Source of the DNA: Phycisphaerales bacterium
Lineage (GTDB): Bacteria > Planctomycetota > Phycisphaerae > Phycisphaerales > UBA1924
Assembly: GCA_007693785.1 (NCBI GenBank)
Contig: RECY01000039.1
Span: 1 to 64,000, forward strand
Direction: 5' to 3'
DNA length: 64,000 nt
Shown: in pieces, positions 34,394 through 43,368 of the stretch
How the letters are laid out: every line of letters starts with the position of its first letter
Numbering within the stretch: position 1 is the stretch's first letter
Program-made: the position numbers and the translations under genes
Notes under the pieces: generated by a model
Databases searched by the model: none
What the model was told of the DNA's origin: nothing
What the model saw: the letters and a program-made list of their open reading frames with translations, nothing else

Positions 34394-34466
34394 ACGCCAA
34401 TAGCTCAATTGGTAGAGCAGCTGATTCCAAATCAGCAGGTTGGGGGTTCGAGTCCCTCTTGGCGTG
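34394..34466 (+). tRNA. tRNA-Trp (anticodon CCA)
   Basis: Cloverleaf complete: acceptor ACGCCAA / TTGGCGT with discriminator G, anticodon stem GCTGA / TCAGC around TTCCAAA, T arm GGGGG TTCGAGT CCCTC with one mismatch. CCA is not encoded. It lies upstream of secE as in many bacteria. Confidence 0.97.
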
Positions 34467-34483
34467 TTCGAGCCCGGTCCGTG

Positions 34484-34508
34484 CCGCCCCCTTCCGATGA
34501 GGGGGCGG
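34484..34508 (+). terminator. Hairpin between tRNA-Trp and secE
   Basis: Nine-base stem CCGCCCCCT / AGGGGGCGG with loop TCCGATG. There is no T-run, so it is more likely an RNA-processing or attenuating structure in the secE leader than a full terminator. Confidence 0.4.
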
Positions 34509-34578
34509 GGTGTTCCGGGCTGCTCTGGTCCGGGGCCGCCCCGCACGCCGGCGAGCCCCGGCGGGAAGAAGTGTTGCT

Positions 34579-35274
34579 ATGAGCCTGATTTACAAGCCGA
34601 ACCAGGGGTACTGGGTCCGGACGATGACGGCCGTCTTTGTGGGCGTGCTCGTCCTCGCCGGCGCGGGCTGGACGTGGCAGCAGTTCGAGCTGGTCCGCCT
34701 CCCGACGCCCACCTGGCAGCTCGACGTGGTCGGGCTCCAGGGCGAGCCCCCCGTCGCGGGGCAGGGAGTGGAGCTACTCGATGCCAGCGGCGTTGAAACC
34801 CTCGACGTCGCGACCGCGACCGTTGAATCCTGGTCCCCCGGGACACGCGGCACCGGCACCCTCGTCGTCCGCGGCGTCACCCTCGCGGACCGCGACTTCG
34901 AGCTCGTCAACGCCAACACCTTCCGCGCCGGCGGCGCCACCGCCCTCGGCACGCCCGCGAGCGAGGGCACCGTCCGGACCGCGCGCGGCATCCCGATCTT
35001 CGAGCCCACGTACCTCCAGGCCGGCGGCGCCGGGATCGTCCTGATCCTCGGGGCGGCGCTCATCTACTGGCTCGTGGGCGTGAAGCGCAAGACCGTCGAG
35101 TTCCTCATCGCGACCGACGGCGAGATGAAGAAAGTCAACTGGTCCACGCGGAAGGAAGTCACCGGCTCCACGATCGTGGTCGTCGTCGCGACCTTCCTGA
35201 TCGCGGGCGTGCTGTTCGTCATCGACATGGTGTTCAGCTATGCCTTCGCGAGCGCGGGCGTGCTCGAACGCTGA
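34579..35274 (+). CDS. secE: Preprotein translocase subunit SecE, with large N-terminal extension
   Basis: Essential clamp subunit of the SecYEG channel. The true SecE part is the C-terminal 60 residues (about 171-225): FLIATDGEMKKVNWSTRKEV, then one membrane helix (TIVVVVATFLIAGVLFVIDM). Before it come a first membrane segment (about 15-34), a 110-residue hydrophilic, probably beta-rich region (about 38-147) and a second membrane segment (about 148-168). Most bacterial SecE are 60 to 70 residues with one helix and E. coli has three helices in 127, so 231 with a folded inter-helix domain is unusual. The position before nusG supports the identity. Confidence 0.93.
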   Translation: MSLIYKPNQGYWVRTMTAVFVGVLVLAGAGWTWQQFELVRLPTPTWQLDVVGLQGEPPVAGQGVELLDASGVETLDVATATVESWSPGTRGTGTLVVRGVTLADRDFELVNANTFRAGGATALGTPASEGTVRTARGIPIFEPTYLQAGGAGIVLILGAALIYWLVGVKRKTVEFLIATDGEMKKVNWSTRKEVTGSTIVVVVATFLIAGVLFVIDMVFSYAFASAGVLER

Positions 35275-35331
35275 CGCACCCCGAGGTCCCCCCCCGCATC
35301 GACCGCGAGCCCGGAAAGGGCAGGCAACGCC

Positions 35332-36147
35332 ATGCAGAACATTCACGACGAGCCGCAGCACGCCGAGACCAACGCCGGCGACCCGCAGCCCGAAGCCACG
35401 CGGGCCGCCGAGCAGCAGGCCGCCGGCGAGGGCGCCCCGCCCGAAGGGCACCCCGATGCGCATCCCGATGCACAGGCCGACACGCAGGCCGAGCCCAAGC
35501 CGTCGGGCAAGAGCCCTGCCGCCCCGGCCATGGACGGCAAGCCCGACGAGAAGGCCGACCTGATCGCCGAGGACGAGCCGATCCGCCACGAGGGCATGAA
35601 CTGGTTCGTCCTCCGCGTCGCGAGCAACAAGGAAAATTCCGTTCGCGAGACGCTGCTCCGCAAGGTGCAGATCGAGAAGATGACCCACCTGGTCAGCCGC
35701 ATCCTCGTGCCGACCGAGAAGACCAAGACCATCAAGGGCGGCAAGCAGAAGATCACCGAGACCAAGCTCTACCCGGGCTACGTCTTCGTCGAGATGCGCC
35801 TGGAAGACGACGGGCGCATCCCGCAGGACGTCTTCTTCCTCATCAAAGAGACCACCGGCGTGGGCGACTTCGTCGGCACCGCCGGACGGCCCACCCCGAT
35901 GCAGGAGCACGAGATCGAGAAGATGCTCCGCGACTCCAAGCGCCCCGAAGAAGAACCCGTCGTCCGCATGGTCTTCGAAAAGGGCGAGCACGTCATCATC
36001 AAGGAAGGCCCGTTCGAGAACTACGAGGGCACAATCGACGAGCTCCACCCGGAGAAAGGCGAGGTCACTGTCCTGGTCACGATCTTCGGGCGTCAGGCCC
36101 CGATCAACCTGGAAGAGTGGCAGATCGCCAAGGCCGACGAGGTCTGA
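35332..36147 (+). CDS. nusG: Transcription termination/antitermination factor NusG
   Basis: RNA polymerase processivity factor coupling transcription to ribosomes and Rho. The NGN domain starts at about residue 88 (MNWFVLRVASNKENSVRETL) and contains LYPGYVFVEM. The KOW domain is at about 215-265 (GEHVIIKEGPFENYEGTIDE). The first 87 residues are a Pro/Glu/Ala/His-rich disordered extension not found in the 180-residue E. coli protein. Only 57 bases separate it from secE. A hairpin follows, and the usual rplK-rplA genes are absent downstream. Confidence 0.96.
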   Translation: MQNIHDEPQHAETNAGDPQPEATRAAEQQAAGEGAPPEGHPDAHPDAQADTQAEPKPSGKSPAAPAMDGKPDEKADLIAEDEPIRHEGMNWFVLRVASNKENSVRETLLRKVQIEKMTHLVSRILVPTEKTKTIKGGKQKITETKLYPGYVFVEMRLEDDGRIPQDVFFLIKETTGVGDFVGTAGRPTPMQEHEIEKMLRDSKRPEEEPVVRMVFEKGEHVIIKEGPFENYEGTIDELHPEKGEVTVLVTIFGRQAPINLEEWQIAKADEV

Positions 36148-36196
36148 GCCGATCGGTTCTTGCCGCCAGCCGCCATCCCGACCAGCACTCCCCCGC

Positions 36197-36230
36197 GGCC
36201 CGGCCTCTCGCCGGGCCGTGATCTTTGCGG
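36197..36230 (+). terminator. Terminator-like hairpin after nusG
   Basis: Stem GGCCCGGC / GCCGGGCC with loop CTCTC, then GTGATCTTTG. It lies 49 bases after the nusG stop. The T-tract is weak. Confidence 0.5.
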
Positions 36231-36354
36231 CCTCTGCCCCGCCCGACGCACACGAGGGCCGACGCCGCGTCACGGGCGTCGGCTCGCCGGGCGTGGAACC
36301 ATCCCCCGCCCGGGGGCGTTGATCCTTCAGGAGCGTGCAGCCGCCGCGGGGTGG

Positions 36355-36360
36355 TATAGG
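36355..36360 (+). promoter_or_regulatory. Possible -10 element of the AsmA-like gene
   Basis: TATAGG after GGTGG, 46 bases before the ATG. The position fits, but no convincing -35 stands 17 bases upstream (AGCGTG). Confidence 0.3.
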
Positions 36361-36405
36361 TTTGTTCAATCGCGGGCCGATTTCGCGGACGCCAGGAGCG
36401 ATGCC

Positions 36406-39400
36406 ATGTCGACGGCTGAGGGTTCGGGTCATCAGGATGCAGCACACCGCGGGGCGAAGAAGCCGGGGCGCACGCCCGAGCGACGCCGGCGCGGGCTGAA
36501 GATCGCGGTCGGCGTCGCGACGGGGCTGCTCGTCCTGCTCGTGGTCGTCGTTTTACTGCTTCCGACGATCGTCGGCGGCCTCGCCCGCGGGCCGATCTCC
36601 CGAGCCGCCAGCGACTCGATCGACGGCGACGTCCAACTCGACACCCTCCGCATCCGCTGGCTCGGCGGCGTCCGAGCCCAAGGCGTCCGACTCCTTGAGC
36701 CGGACGGCACGCCCGTCGCCGACCTCACACTCGAAACCTCGAAGGGCCTCCTCGGGCTTGCCTTCGCCGGCGGGAACTTCGGCGAGGTCCGCGTCAGCGG
36801 TGAGGTCGACGTGCGCGTCGACGCCGACGGGCGCACCAACCTCGACCGCGCCATCGGCACACACGACCCCGCCGCCCCCGCGACACCGTCCCCCGATGCG
36901 CCCCAGCCGCAACCCTCACCCCGGGGTGAGCCGTCCGCGCCATCCCCCGCCGCCGAGCCGGTGCGTGTGCCCGCAAACCTCCACGCGACGCTGGTCCTCG
37001 ACGGGCTCCGCATCCGCTACGCCGACCCGTCGCTCGCGGAGGTCTCCGCGAACGAGCTGACGGCCCTCGCGATGCGGGTCGATCGAGGGCGGGCCACGCT
37101 CGTCGCCGGCGAAGCCGCGACCGTCGATCTCGAAGTCCGCATCGAGCGCACGGGGAGCGCGACGCCCGTCGCCCCCGGCGCGCTCACGCTCAAGCTCGAC
37201 GCGCGGAACTGGTCCACACGCGACGGCCTGCTCACGCCGGAGCTCGCGACCGGCGACATCGAGCTCCGCCTGGACGCGCCGGACCTCCAGCTCGACGCGG
37301 CCCTCGCCTACGCCGACGGACGCGCGAGCCTCGCGCGCGAGCTGACCCTGACGGCCGAGGGCTCGGCCCCGTTGCTGATCCCGATCTTGAACGCCGCGGG
37401 CGTGCAGGCCGACCGCCTCGCGGGCGTCGATGTCCGCGTCGAGCGGTTCGACCTGCGCCCGGACCGCCTGCCGACACTCATCGCCGCGATCGGCAGCGCG
37501 ATGGAGGGCGTCGCCCCCGCGGAGCCCGACGCGGGGGACGCGGTCGCGGTGCGCGCGCGCGTCGGCGTGCGCGAGGCGTCGCTGCGCTTGCCGCCGGAGA
37601 TGGAGGGCGCCCCGCGGCGCGTGCGCGTCGAGAACCTCGCGCTCGAGATCAACGCGGCCGACCTCGCGGGCGACGTGACCGTCGCGCTCCGAGCCGCGGG
37701 GGCGGCCGACGGCGCGCCGCTCGGCAACATCCGCGCCAACCTCGCCGCCCGCGGGCTGCTCAGCGCCACCCCCGCGATCTCGGGCGACATGACCCTTCCG
37801 CGCCTCGTCCCGCTCCTCCGCCCCGCGATGGCGGCCCAGGGGATCGACGCCGACGAGCTGCTCGGCCCCACCACCTCGCTGATCGTCGCCCTCCGCGGCG
37901 AGGGCTCCGCCGACGCCCCGCGCGTCGAGGCTCGCCTCGACATCAGCGGCGAACGCGTGCGCCTCGCCGCGCCGCTGGTCTTCGAGGGCGGCGTGCTGCG
38001 GAGCGGCGCGCAGCCGATCACCGGACGCGTGGACAACCTCCAAGCCCTCCTCGGCGCGCTGCAGGACGCGGAGCTGCCGGTCGAGATCGCCCAAGCCGGC
38101 CGCGTGGACTTCCGAGCCGCGGACCTGCGCCTGCCGATCGCGCTCACCGCCAGCGAAGCCGGGCCCGCGGGCCCGGACCTCTCGCGCCTGCAGCTCTCGA
38201 GCGAGCTGACGCTGAGCGGCGCAAGCGTGCTGGAAGCGACGGCCGGTCGCGTGGACGTGAGCCGGGCGCATGTGCAACTCGTCGCGCTCCCGGGCGAGGC
38301 GGGGCGCACCTCGCGCCTGGAGTTCACGCTGCAGGCGGCCGCCGAGCGTGAGGGCGCGCCCGTCACCGTGCAGGGCAACGCGCGGAGCGCCACGCTGCTC
38401 GGCGCCATCACGGGCATCATGGCCCACCGGGGCGACGGGCCGGCACCGGTGCTCGATCCCGTCTCGCTCGGGATCACCGGGAGCCTCCGCGTCAACGACG
38501 CGCCCTCGGCCCTCATCGCCGCCTTCATGCCCGCGCCCGAGAGCGACGAAGCGCCGGACCTCGCGGCCGCCGTCCGCGCCATCGCGGGCGAGACGGCCCA
38601 CCTCGCGATCGACCTCGCCCCGACCGCCGGCGGCTCCGCGATCGCAATGCGCGCCTGGACGGGCGCGCAGAGCCTGCAGGCGCGTGCCTCGCTGCTGCGC
38701 GACGCGCTCACCGTCAGCGAGCTCACCATCAACGCGGGCCTCGGCGAGCCGCGGGCGCGCGCGCTGGCGACGGCCCTGCGCCAAGACCCGGCGCTCGTGC
38801 CCCCGCTGGCCGAGCCCGTCGCGATGCGCGTCAATGTCCAGCCCCTGCGCGTGCCGTTCGTCCAAGGCTTCGAGCCCGACATGAGCGCCGTCGCGGCCCT
38901 CACGCTCGAAGCGACCGCGACGCTGACGGCCGCACTCCGCGACTACATCCTGCCCGCCGACCCCGACGATCCGGAGAGCCGCCCGGTCCACCTCGGCCCG
39001 ATCGCCATTCGCCCGCTCACGATCGACCTCGCTCTCCCCCTCGTCGGCGTGCTGACCAACGACGCGGGCGAGCCACTGACGACCGAGCCCGCCGCCGCGA
39101 CGCTGGTCGCGCGCGCCGAGATCCGCCACGGCGCACAGGGCGGCGCACGCCTGCTCCTCACCGAGACCCACGCGAGCGTGCCCCTCGCCGGCGGCGCGCC
39201 CGCGGGCGTCGCCGCCCTCTGGGGCACGTTCAACGAGCTCGATCTCGCCTGGGTCGAGCAACGCTTCGCGAGCGAGGGCGCGATCACCGGCCCGCTCGGC
39301 CCCGCGCTCTTCGGCGAATACGCCTTCGACGGCAACCCCGCCGAGCTCGCGCAGCTGCTCGCGGGCGAAACGGGCCTCGAGCCCGCGACCGTCGCCGCCC

Positions 39401-40881
39401 GCGTCTTCAGCCAGAACCTGCACGCCCAGGAACGCCTCACGCTCCGCATCGAGCCCGCGACCGACCAGCTCCCGCCGCGGATCATGCTCGCCGAGCCGGT
39501 CACGCTCCCCTATGTCCTGCCTGTCGCTTACGGCTCCACGCTGCTCGGCGAGGGCGGGCGGCTGCTCGAGCCCGTCGAGGCCAACCTCCATCTGGAGCGC
39601 CTGACGCTCGTCGTCCCCGGGCACGCGCAGGGCCTGCCCGGCGTCGCGTACGGGATGTCGCAGAACACCGGCGGCCCGCTCGTCCACGAGATCTTCGACC
39701 TTGCCGGTGAGCTGCGCGCCGCCGCCGCCCACATCGACCTCGGCCCGCGCGGGCGTGTCACCCTCCGCGACGTCCGAGCCACGCTCGCCGACGCCTCCGC
39801 CACCTTCCAACAGACGCTGCTTGTCGGCCTCCGCGCCACGCTCACCGCCACCCCCGAGCAGGGCGGCGTCCGCGGCGAACCGATCACCGGCGACGCCTTC
39901 GCCATGATCGCCGACGCCTACGGGCACCCCATCGAGCAACCCATCCTCACCGATCTCAACCTCGACATGGACCGCGTCCCCACCGCGCTCGTCGACGCCC
40001 TCGCCCAGCAGAACGGGCTGCTCGTCGACATCCTCGGCTCGGAGATCTCCGCCAAGCTCCGCGCCCGCGAACTCGGCGTCGCCGGGGACACCATCGGCGG
40101 CTATTTCGAGCTCACCGCCTCCAGCCCGCGCGCCACCGCTGAGTTGCAAGGGCGGGTGCGCGACAACGTCCTCGCGCTCAGCAGCATGGAGATCCTCCGC
40201 ATCACGCAGATCGCCCCCGAACTCGCCCAGCGCTTCACGGCCGGGCTCCCGCTCGTCAGCGGCTTCGAAAAACAATCCGGCGACGAGCCCGCGACCGTCA
40301 CCGTCACCGACCTCCGCCTCCCCCTCGACGGCAACCTCGCCAACCTCGCCGGCGCGATCGCGATCGACCCCGGCGTCGGACGCTTCTTCACCGGCGAGCT
40401 GTTCAGCTCGCTCCTCCGCGTCGAGCGCGAGCACACGATCGGGCAGAGCCTCCCGCCGCTGCAGCTCACCGCCGACGCGGGCGTGCTCAAGTACGACCGC
40501 TTCGTGCTCCCCCTGGGCGAGTTCAGCTTCGAGACCTCCGGCTCGGTCGACCTGCTCCGCCAGCAGATCGACGTGCTGACGTGGATCCCGCTCGGCGCGC
40601 TGACCGAAGAGGCCGCGGGCGCGTTCAACACCAGCCTTGTCAGCCGACTCGGCGGCGACATCCCCGGGCTCGGGCGCGACACCATGATGCCCTTCCGCAC
40701 CCGCGGCTCGCTCTCCAATCCCTCCACCGCGCCGGACCTCGAAACCTTCATCCAGACCGCCCCTGACCGACTCGCCCCGGACATCCTCGAACGACTCCTC
40801 GACGGCAACACCGGACGCGAGATCGAACGCGGCCTCCGCGACCTGCTCCGGCGCAACCGCGACCGAGACGGCGACCGCTGA
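36406..40881 (+). CDS. AsmA/TamB-like large membrane-anchored protein
   Basis: 1491 residues. A cytoplasmic basic start (RRRRGLKIA) is followed by one membrane helix (about 33-55), then a very long periplasmic region of repeated beta-strand segments (DLTLETSKGLLGL, EVDVRVDADGRTNLDRAIG) as in AsmA, TamB and YhdP. Such proteins form grooves that carry phospholipids between inner and outer membrane. The C-terminal part (about 1330-1460, VLKYDRFVLPLGEFSFETSG and LGGDIPGL) resembles the AsmA C-terminal domain. A Pro-rich break lies near 150-180. AGGAG is seven bases before ATG 36406. Transport function is inferred from the fold pattern. Confidence 0.82.
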   Translation: MSTAEGSGHQDAAHRGAKKPGRTPERRRRGLKIAVGVATGLLVLLVVVVLLLPTIVGGLARGPISRAASDSIDGDVQLDTLRIRWLGGVRAQGVRLLEPDGTPVADLTLETSKGLLGLAFAGGNFGEVRVSGEVDVRVDADGRTNLDRAIGTHDPAAPATPSPDAPQPQPSPRGEPSAPSPAAEPVRVPANLHATLVLDGLRIRYADPSLAEVSANELTALAMRVDRGRATLVAGEAATVDLEVRIERTGSATPVAPGALTLKLDARNWSTRDGLLTPELATGDIELRLDAPDLQLDAALAYADGRASLARELTLTAEGSAPLLIPILNAAGVQADRLAGVDVRVERFDLRPDRLPTLIAAIGSAMEGVAPAEPDAGDAVAVRARVGVREASLRLPPEMEGAPRRVRVENLALEINAADLAGDVTVALRAAGAADGAPLGNIRANLAARGLLSATPAISGDMTLPRLVPLLRPAMAAQGIDADELLGPTTSLIVALRGEGSADAPRVEARLDISGERVRLAAPLVFEGGVLRSGAQPITGRVDNLQALLGALQDAELPVEIAQAGRVDFRAADLRLPIALTASEAGPAGPDLSRLQLSSELTLSGASVLEATAGRVDVSRAHVQLVALPGEAGRTSRLEFTLQAAAEREGAPVTVQGNARSATLLGAITGIMAHRGDGPAPVLDPVSLGITGSLRVNDAPSALIAAFMPAPESDEAPDLAAAVRAIAGETAHLAIDLAPTAGGSAIAMRAWTGAQSLQARASLLRDALTVSELTINAGLGEPRARALATALRQDPALVPPLAEPVAMRVNVQPLRVPFVQGFEPDMSAVAALTLEATATLTAALRDYILPADPDDPESRPVHLGPIAIRPLTIDLALPLVGVLTNDAGEPLTTEPAAATLVARAEIRHGAQGGARLLLTETHASVPLAGGAPAGVAALWGTFNELDLAWVEQRFASEGAITGPLGPALFGEYAFDGNPAELAQLLAGETGLEPATVAARVFSQNLHAQERLTLRIEPATDQLPPRIMLAEPVTLPYVLPVAYGSTLLGEGGRLLEPVEANLHLERLTLVVPGHAQGLPGVAYGMSQNTGGPLVHEIFDLAGELRAAAAHIDLGPRGRVTLRDVRATLADASATFQQTLLVGLRATLTATPEQGGVRGEPITGDAFAMIADAYGHPIEQPILTDLNLDMDRVPTALVDALAQQNGLLVDILGSEISAKLRARELGVAGDTIGGYFELTASSPRATAELQGRVRDNVLALSSMEILRITQIAPELAQRFTAGLPLVSGFEKQSGDEPATVTVTDLRLPLDGNLANLAGAIAIDPGVGRFFTGELFSSLLRVEREHTIGQSLPPLQLTADAGVLKYDRFVLPLGEFSFETSGSVDLLRQQIDVLTWIPLGALTEEAAGAFNTSLVSRLGGDIPGLGRDTMMPFRTRGSLSNPSTAPDLETFIQTAPDRLAPDILERLLDGNTGREIERGLRDLLRRNRDRDGDR

Positions 40882-41091
40882 TCCCCGCGGGAGTTGGCGC
40901 CGCTCGACGCCTCGCCCCGACGCTCACACCAGGCGGCGTGCCGCGTCCGACGCGTGCACGGCGCGGACGCGGGATCTCCGCCCCGAGCGCAGCACCAGTC
41001 CCGATGACTTTCACCCACGGGGGCAACACCCAGATCGCACGCCTGTTCGGGCGCTGGTCCTCGCACGAAAACCACGGCGGCGGCCTCGCGC
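40882..41091. other. Intergenic region
   Basis: 210 bases after the AsmA-like gene. I see no clear terminator hairpin and no gene. Confidence 0.35.
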
Positions 41092-41120
41092 TTGGAGCGT
41101 GCCGAACGGCGTGGTAGAGT
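41092..41120 (+). promoter_or_regulatory. Promoter of the TIGR03790-family gene
   Basis: TTGGAG (41092-41097), 17 bases, TAGAGT (41115-41120), followed 14 bases before the ATG by AGGAGG. It is one of several TTGGAG/TAGAnT promoters in the window. Confidence 0.65.
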
Positions 41121-41139
41121 CGTGCGAGGAGGTGACGAG

Positions 41140-42762
41140 ATGCCGCGGCGGACCATGATCGTGCGCGCGCCCGGCCTGGGCGTGCGACTGGGCCTGTTCA
41201 TCGCGTTGCTGCTCGCCGCAGGCGCGCACGCGCAGCTCGCGCCGCGCGAGGTGCTGGTCGTCTATGACAGCCGCATCGCGGATTCGCGGCTCGTCGCCGA
41301 GCACTACGCGGGCAGCGCCAAGGTGCCCGGCGGGGTGGGCGGTGTCGCGCCGGCGCGCCCCGGCGTCCGCGTGGTCGATCTCGCGAGCCTCGGCGCCCCC
41401 GCGCCGACCGGCGCCACGCTCAGCTACGCCAACTTCAAGACCCGACTCCGCGACCCCATTGCCAACTACTTGCGCGACGAGAACCTGACCCGCGCCGTCC
41501 GCTCCCTCGTGCTCACCAAGGGGATCGCCCACCGCGTGCAGGACATCGCCTCGGCCAACGTCGGCGACGCGCCCGCCAGCGCCGCCAACCTCTACCTGCA
41601 GGGCAACGCCACCTACGCCAGCGTCGACAGCGAGTTGACCCTCGTCCTCCAGACGCTTGACGACGGCGAGAGCGGCGGCTCGGGCGACTCCTTCGCCGAC
41701 GGGAACATCGTCAACCCCTATCACCGCAGCAACGAGCAGATCGCCGCGTTCTCCAGGGCCGCCGCGGGCGAGCCCATCCGGCTCATCCCGGTCATCCCCG
41801 GGCAGATCTGGCGCGGGGCGCTCCCCGCCGGGGGCGCGCCCGCCGGCCTCACCCCCGGGCAGATGCTGCTGGTCTCGCGCCTCGACGGGCACACCGTCGA
41901 TGACGTCCGCGCCATGATCGATCGCGCCCAACACGTGGTCCTCGATCCGGGATCGAGCGCCATCGTGCTCGATGAATCCGGGAGCAACGGCGTCGCCGAC
42001 GCGGGGCCCAACAACGAGCTCGACAACCGAGGCATCTCCATCATTCGCGCCGGCGACGACTACGAGATGACCCGCGATCACCTGCTCGCCGACGGGCGAT
42101 GGAACCCCGCGATGATCCGCTACGACGAGGCGAGCGGGGCGAGCCGCTTCCTCGTCGGCCCGCGCCTCGACTACAACAACGAGGGCCTGCTCGTGGAGGA
42201 CCCGGTCGTCCTGCTCGCGCACTACGGCTCCAACCACGCCGGCGCCAAGCCCGGGGGGACCGCCGGACGCACGTATCCCGAGAGCTTCCACTACGCCCCC
42301 GGTGCGGTGTTCAACACGATCGAGAGCTACAACGCCCGCGCGTTCAACGGGCTCGGCTCGACGCTCGGGCAGGCGCAGGCCGCGGATTTTCTGGCCGCGG
42401 GCGGGACGTTCGCGATCGGGCACGTGTGGGAGCCGTTCGCGGACTTCATCCCGGACAACGACTTCCTCGTCCGGAACTTCCTGCTCGGGCACCTGAGCTG
42501 GGCGGAGGCCGCGTGGACGAGCATCCCCGTCCTGAGCTGGCAGCACGTCGTGCTGGGCGACCCGCTCGCCCGTGTCGTGCGCACGAGCGAGGATCTGAAC
42601 GGCGACGGGCGCGTCGATATCGACGACCTTTATGAGTGGTACCGCCTCGGCGGCGTGGACATCAACAACGACGGGGTCATCGACGAGGCGGACAAGCAGC
42701 TCCTGATCGAGGCGATTCGCTTCGGGGAAACCCTGGAGCAGCGGGAGTCGGCCCGCCCCTGA
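41140..42762 (+). CDS. TIGR03790-family secreted protein with EF-hand/dockerin-like tail
   Basis: 540 residues. Signal peptide at the N-terminus (LGLFIALLLAAGAHAQ). The main body matches the TIGR03790 family of unknown function: early LAPREVLVVYDSRIADSR, a middle section LVLTKGIAHRVQ, and later LLAHYGSNHAG and HVWEPFADFIPDNDF. The C-terminus (about 485-525) holds two calcium-loop repeats, DLNGDGRVDIDDLYEWY and DINNDGVIDEADKQLL, as in type I dockerins. ATG 41140 has AGGAGG seven bases upstream. Predicted to be exported; enzyme activity unknown. Confidence 0.88.
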   Translation: MPRRTMIVRAPGLGVRLGLFIALLLAAGAHAQLAPREVLVVYDSRIADSRLVAEHYAGSAKVPGGVGGVAPARPGVRVVDLASLGAPAPTGATLSYANFKTRLRDPIANYLRDENLTRAVRSLVLTKGIAHRVQDIASANVGDAPASAANLYLQGNATYASVDSELTLVLQTLDDGESGGSGDSFADGNIVNPYHRSNEQIAAFSRAAAGEPIRLIPVIPGQIWRGALPAGGAPAGLTPGQMLLVSRLDGHTVDDVRAMIDRAQHVVLDPGSSAIVLDESGSNGVADAGPNNELDNRGISIIRAGDDYEMTRDHLLADGRWNPAMIRYDEASGASRFLVGPRLDYNNEGLLVEDPVVLLAHYGSNHAGAKPGGTAGRTYPESFHYAPGAVFNTIESYNARAFNGLGSTLGQAQAADFLAAGGTFAIGHVWEPFADFIPDNDFLVRNFLLGHLSWAEAAWTSIPVLSWQHVVLGDPLARVVRTSEDLNGDGRVDIDDLYEWYRLGGVDINNDGVIDEADKQLLIEAIRFGETLEQRESARP

Positions 42763-42846
42763 GCCCGGGGCGCGGAGCCGGGCGGTGGAACAGGCCGGGC
42801 GGCGGAACTTTTGCCCCCGGGCGCGGGCGCGAGCCGATGCTCCAAC

Positions 42847-43317
42847 GTGCGCGCACCGGCCGAACACATCCTCGACCCCGGGTGGGGCTTCCTGCTGGCG
42901 GGGCTCGCCTGCCTGGCGGCGGCCGTGCTCATCCCGGCACAGCTCGACCTGGGCGAAGCGAGGCACCAACGCGACCGGGCGCTGGTCTACGAAGCGTTGC
43001 ACACCGAGCGCCTCGCACGTCACGACGCGTTTCTCGGCGCGCTCGATCAGGGGGACCCGATCCTGCTTCGGGCGCTGGCCGCCAGCCAGCTGAACCTGAT
43101 CCCCGCGGGGCTCCAGCAGCTCGGGGACGTCCCGACGGCGCAGCCGGCCTCGGTCTTCGCTCACCTCGAACCGCCGCCGGCCGCCGCCCCGGTCCGGGCG
43201 AGGCTCGACTCCCGCCTGGCCCGCCTCGCGACGCACCGCACGACACGCCTGCTCCTGATCGTCGGCGGCGCGATCGCGGTCTTCATCGCCCTGCTCCCAC
43301 CCTCCCGCAACGCCTAG
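42847..43317 (+). CDS. Small two-helix membrane protein, unknown
   Basis: 156 residues from GTG 42847. Hydrophobic segments at about 15-32 (GFLLAGLACLAAAVLIP) and 136-152 (LLLIVGGAIAVFIALLP) flank a helical, Arg/Leu-rich soluble region (LGEARHQRDRALVYEALHTERLARHDAFLGAL in adjoining pieces). An alternative TTG start lies at 42811. It follows the TIGR03790 gene by 84 bases on the same strand and may be in its operon. Confidence 0.65.
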   Translation: MRAPAEHILDPGWGFLLAGLACLAAAVLIPAQLDLGEARHQRDRALVYEALHTERLARHDAFLGALDQGDPILLRALAASQLNLIPAGLQQLGDVPTAQPASVFAHLEPPPAAAPVRARLDSRLARLATHRTTRLLLIVGGAIAVFIALLPPSRNA

Positions 43318-43368
43318 GTTCTGTCTGAAGGCGCATTCGATCCGTCACAGAATCGATGTGCCGAACCC

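Noticed and set aside
36916-40434. 1172-codon open frame on the minus strand opposite the AsmA-like gene
   Set aside because: Composition is Arg/Glu/Gly/Asp repeat-like, without recognisable domains; the plus-strand product has a membrane anchor and an AsmA-like C-terminus.
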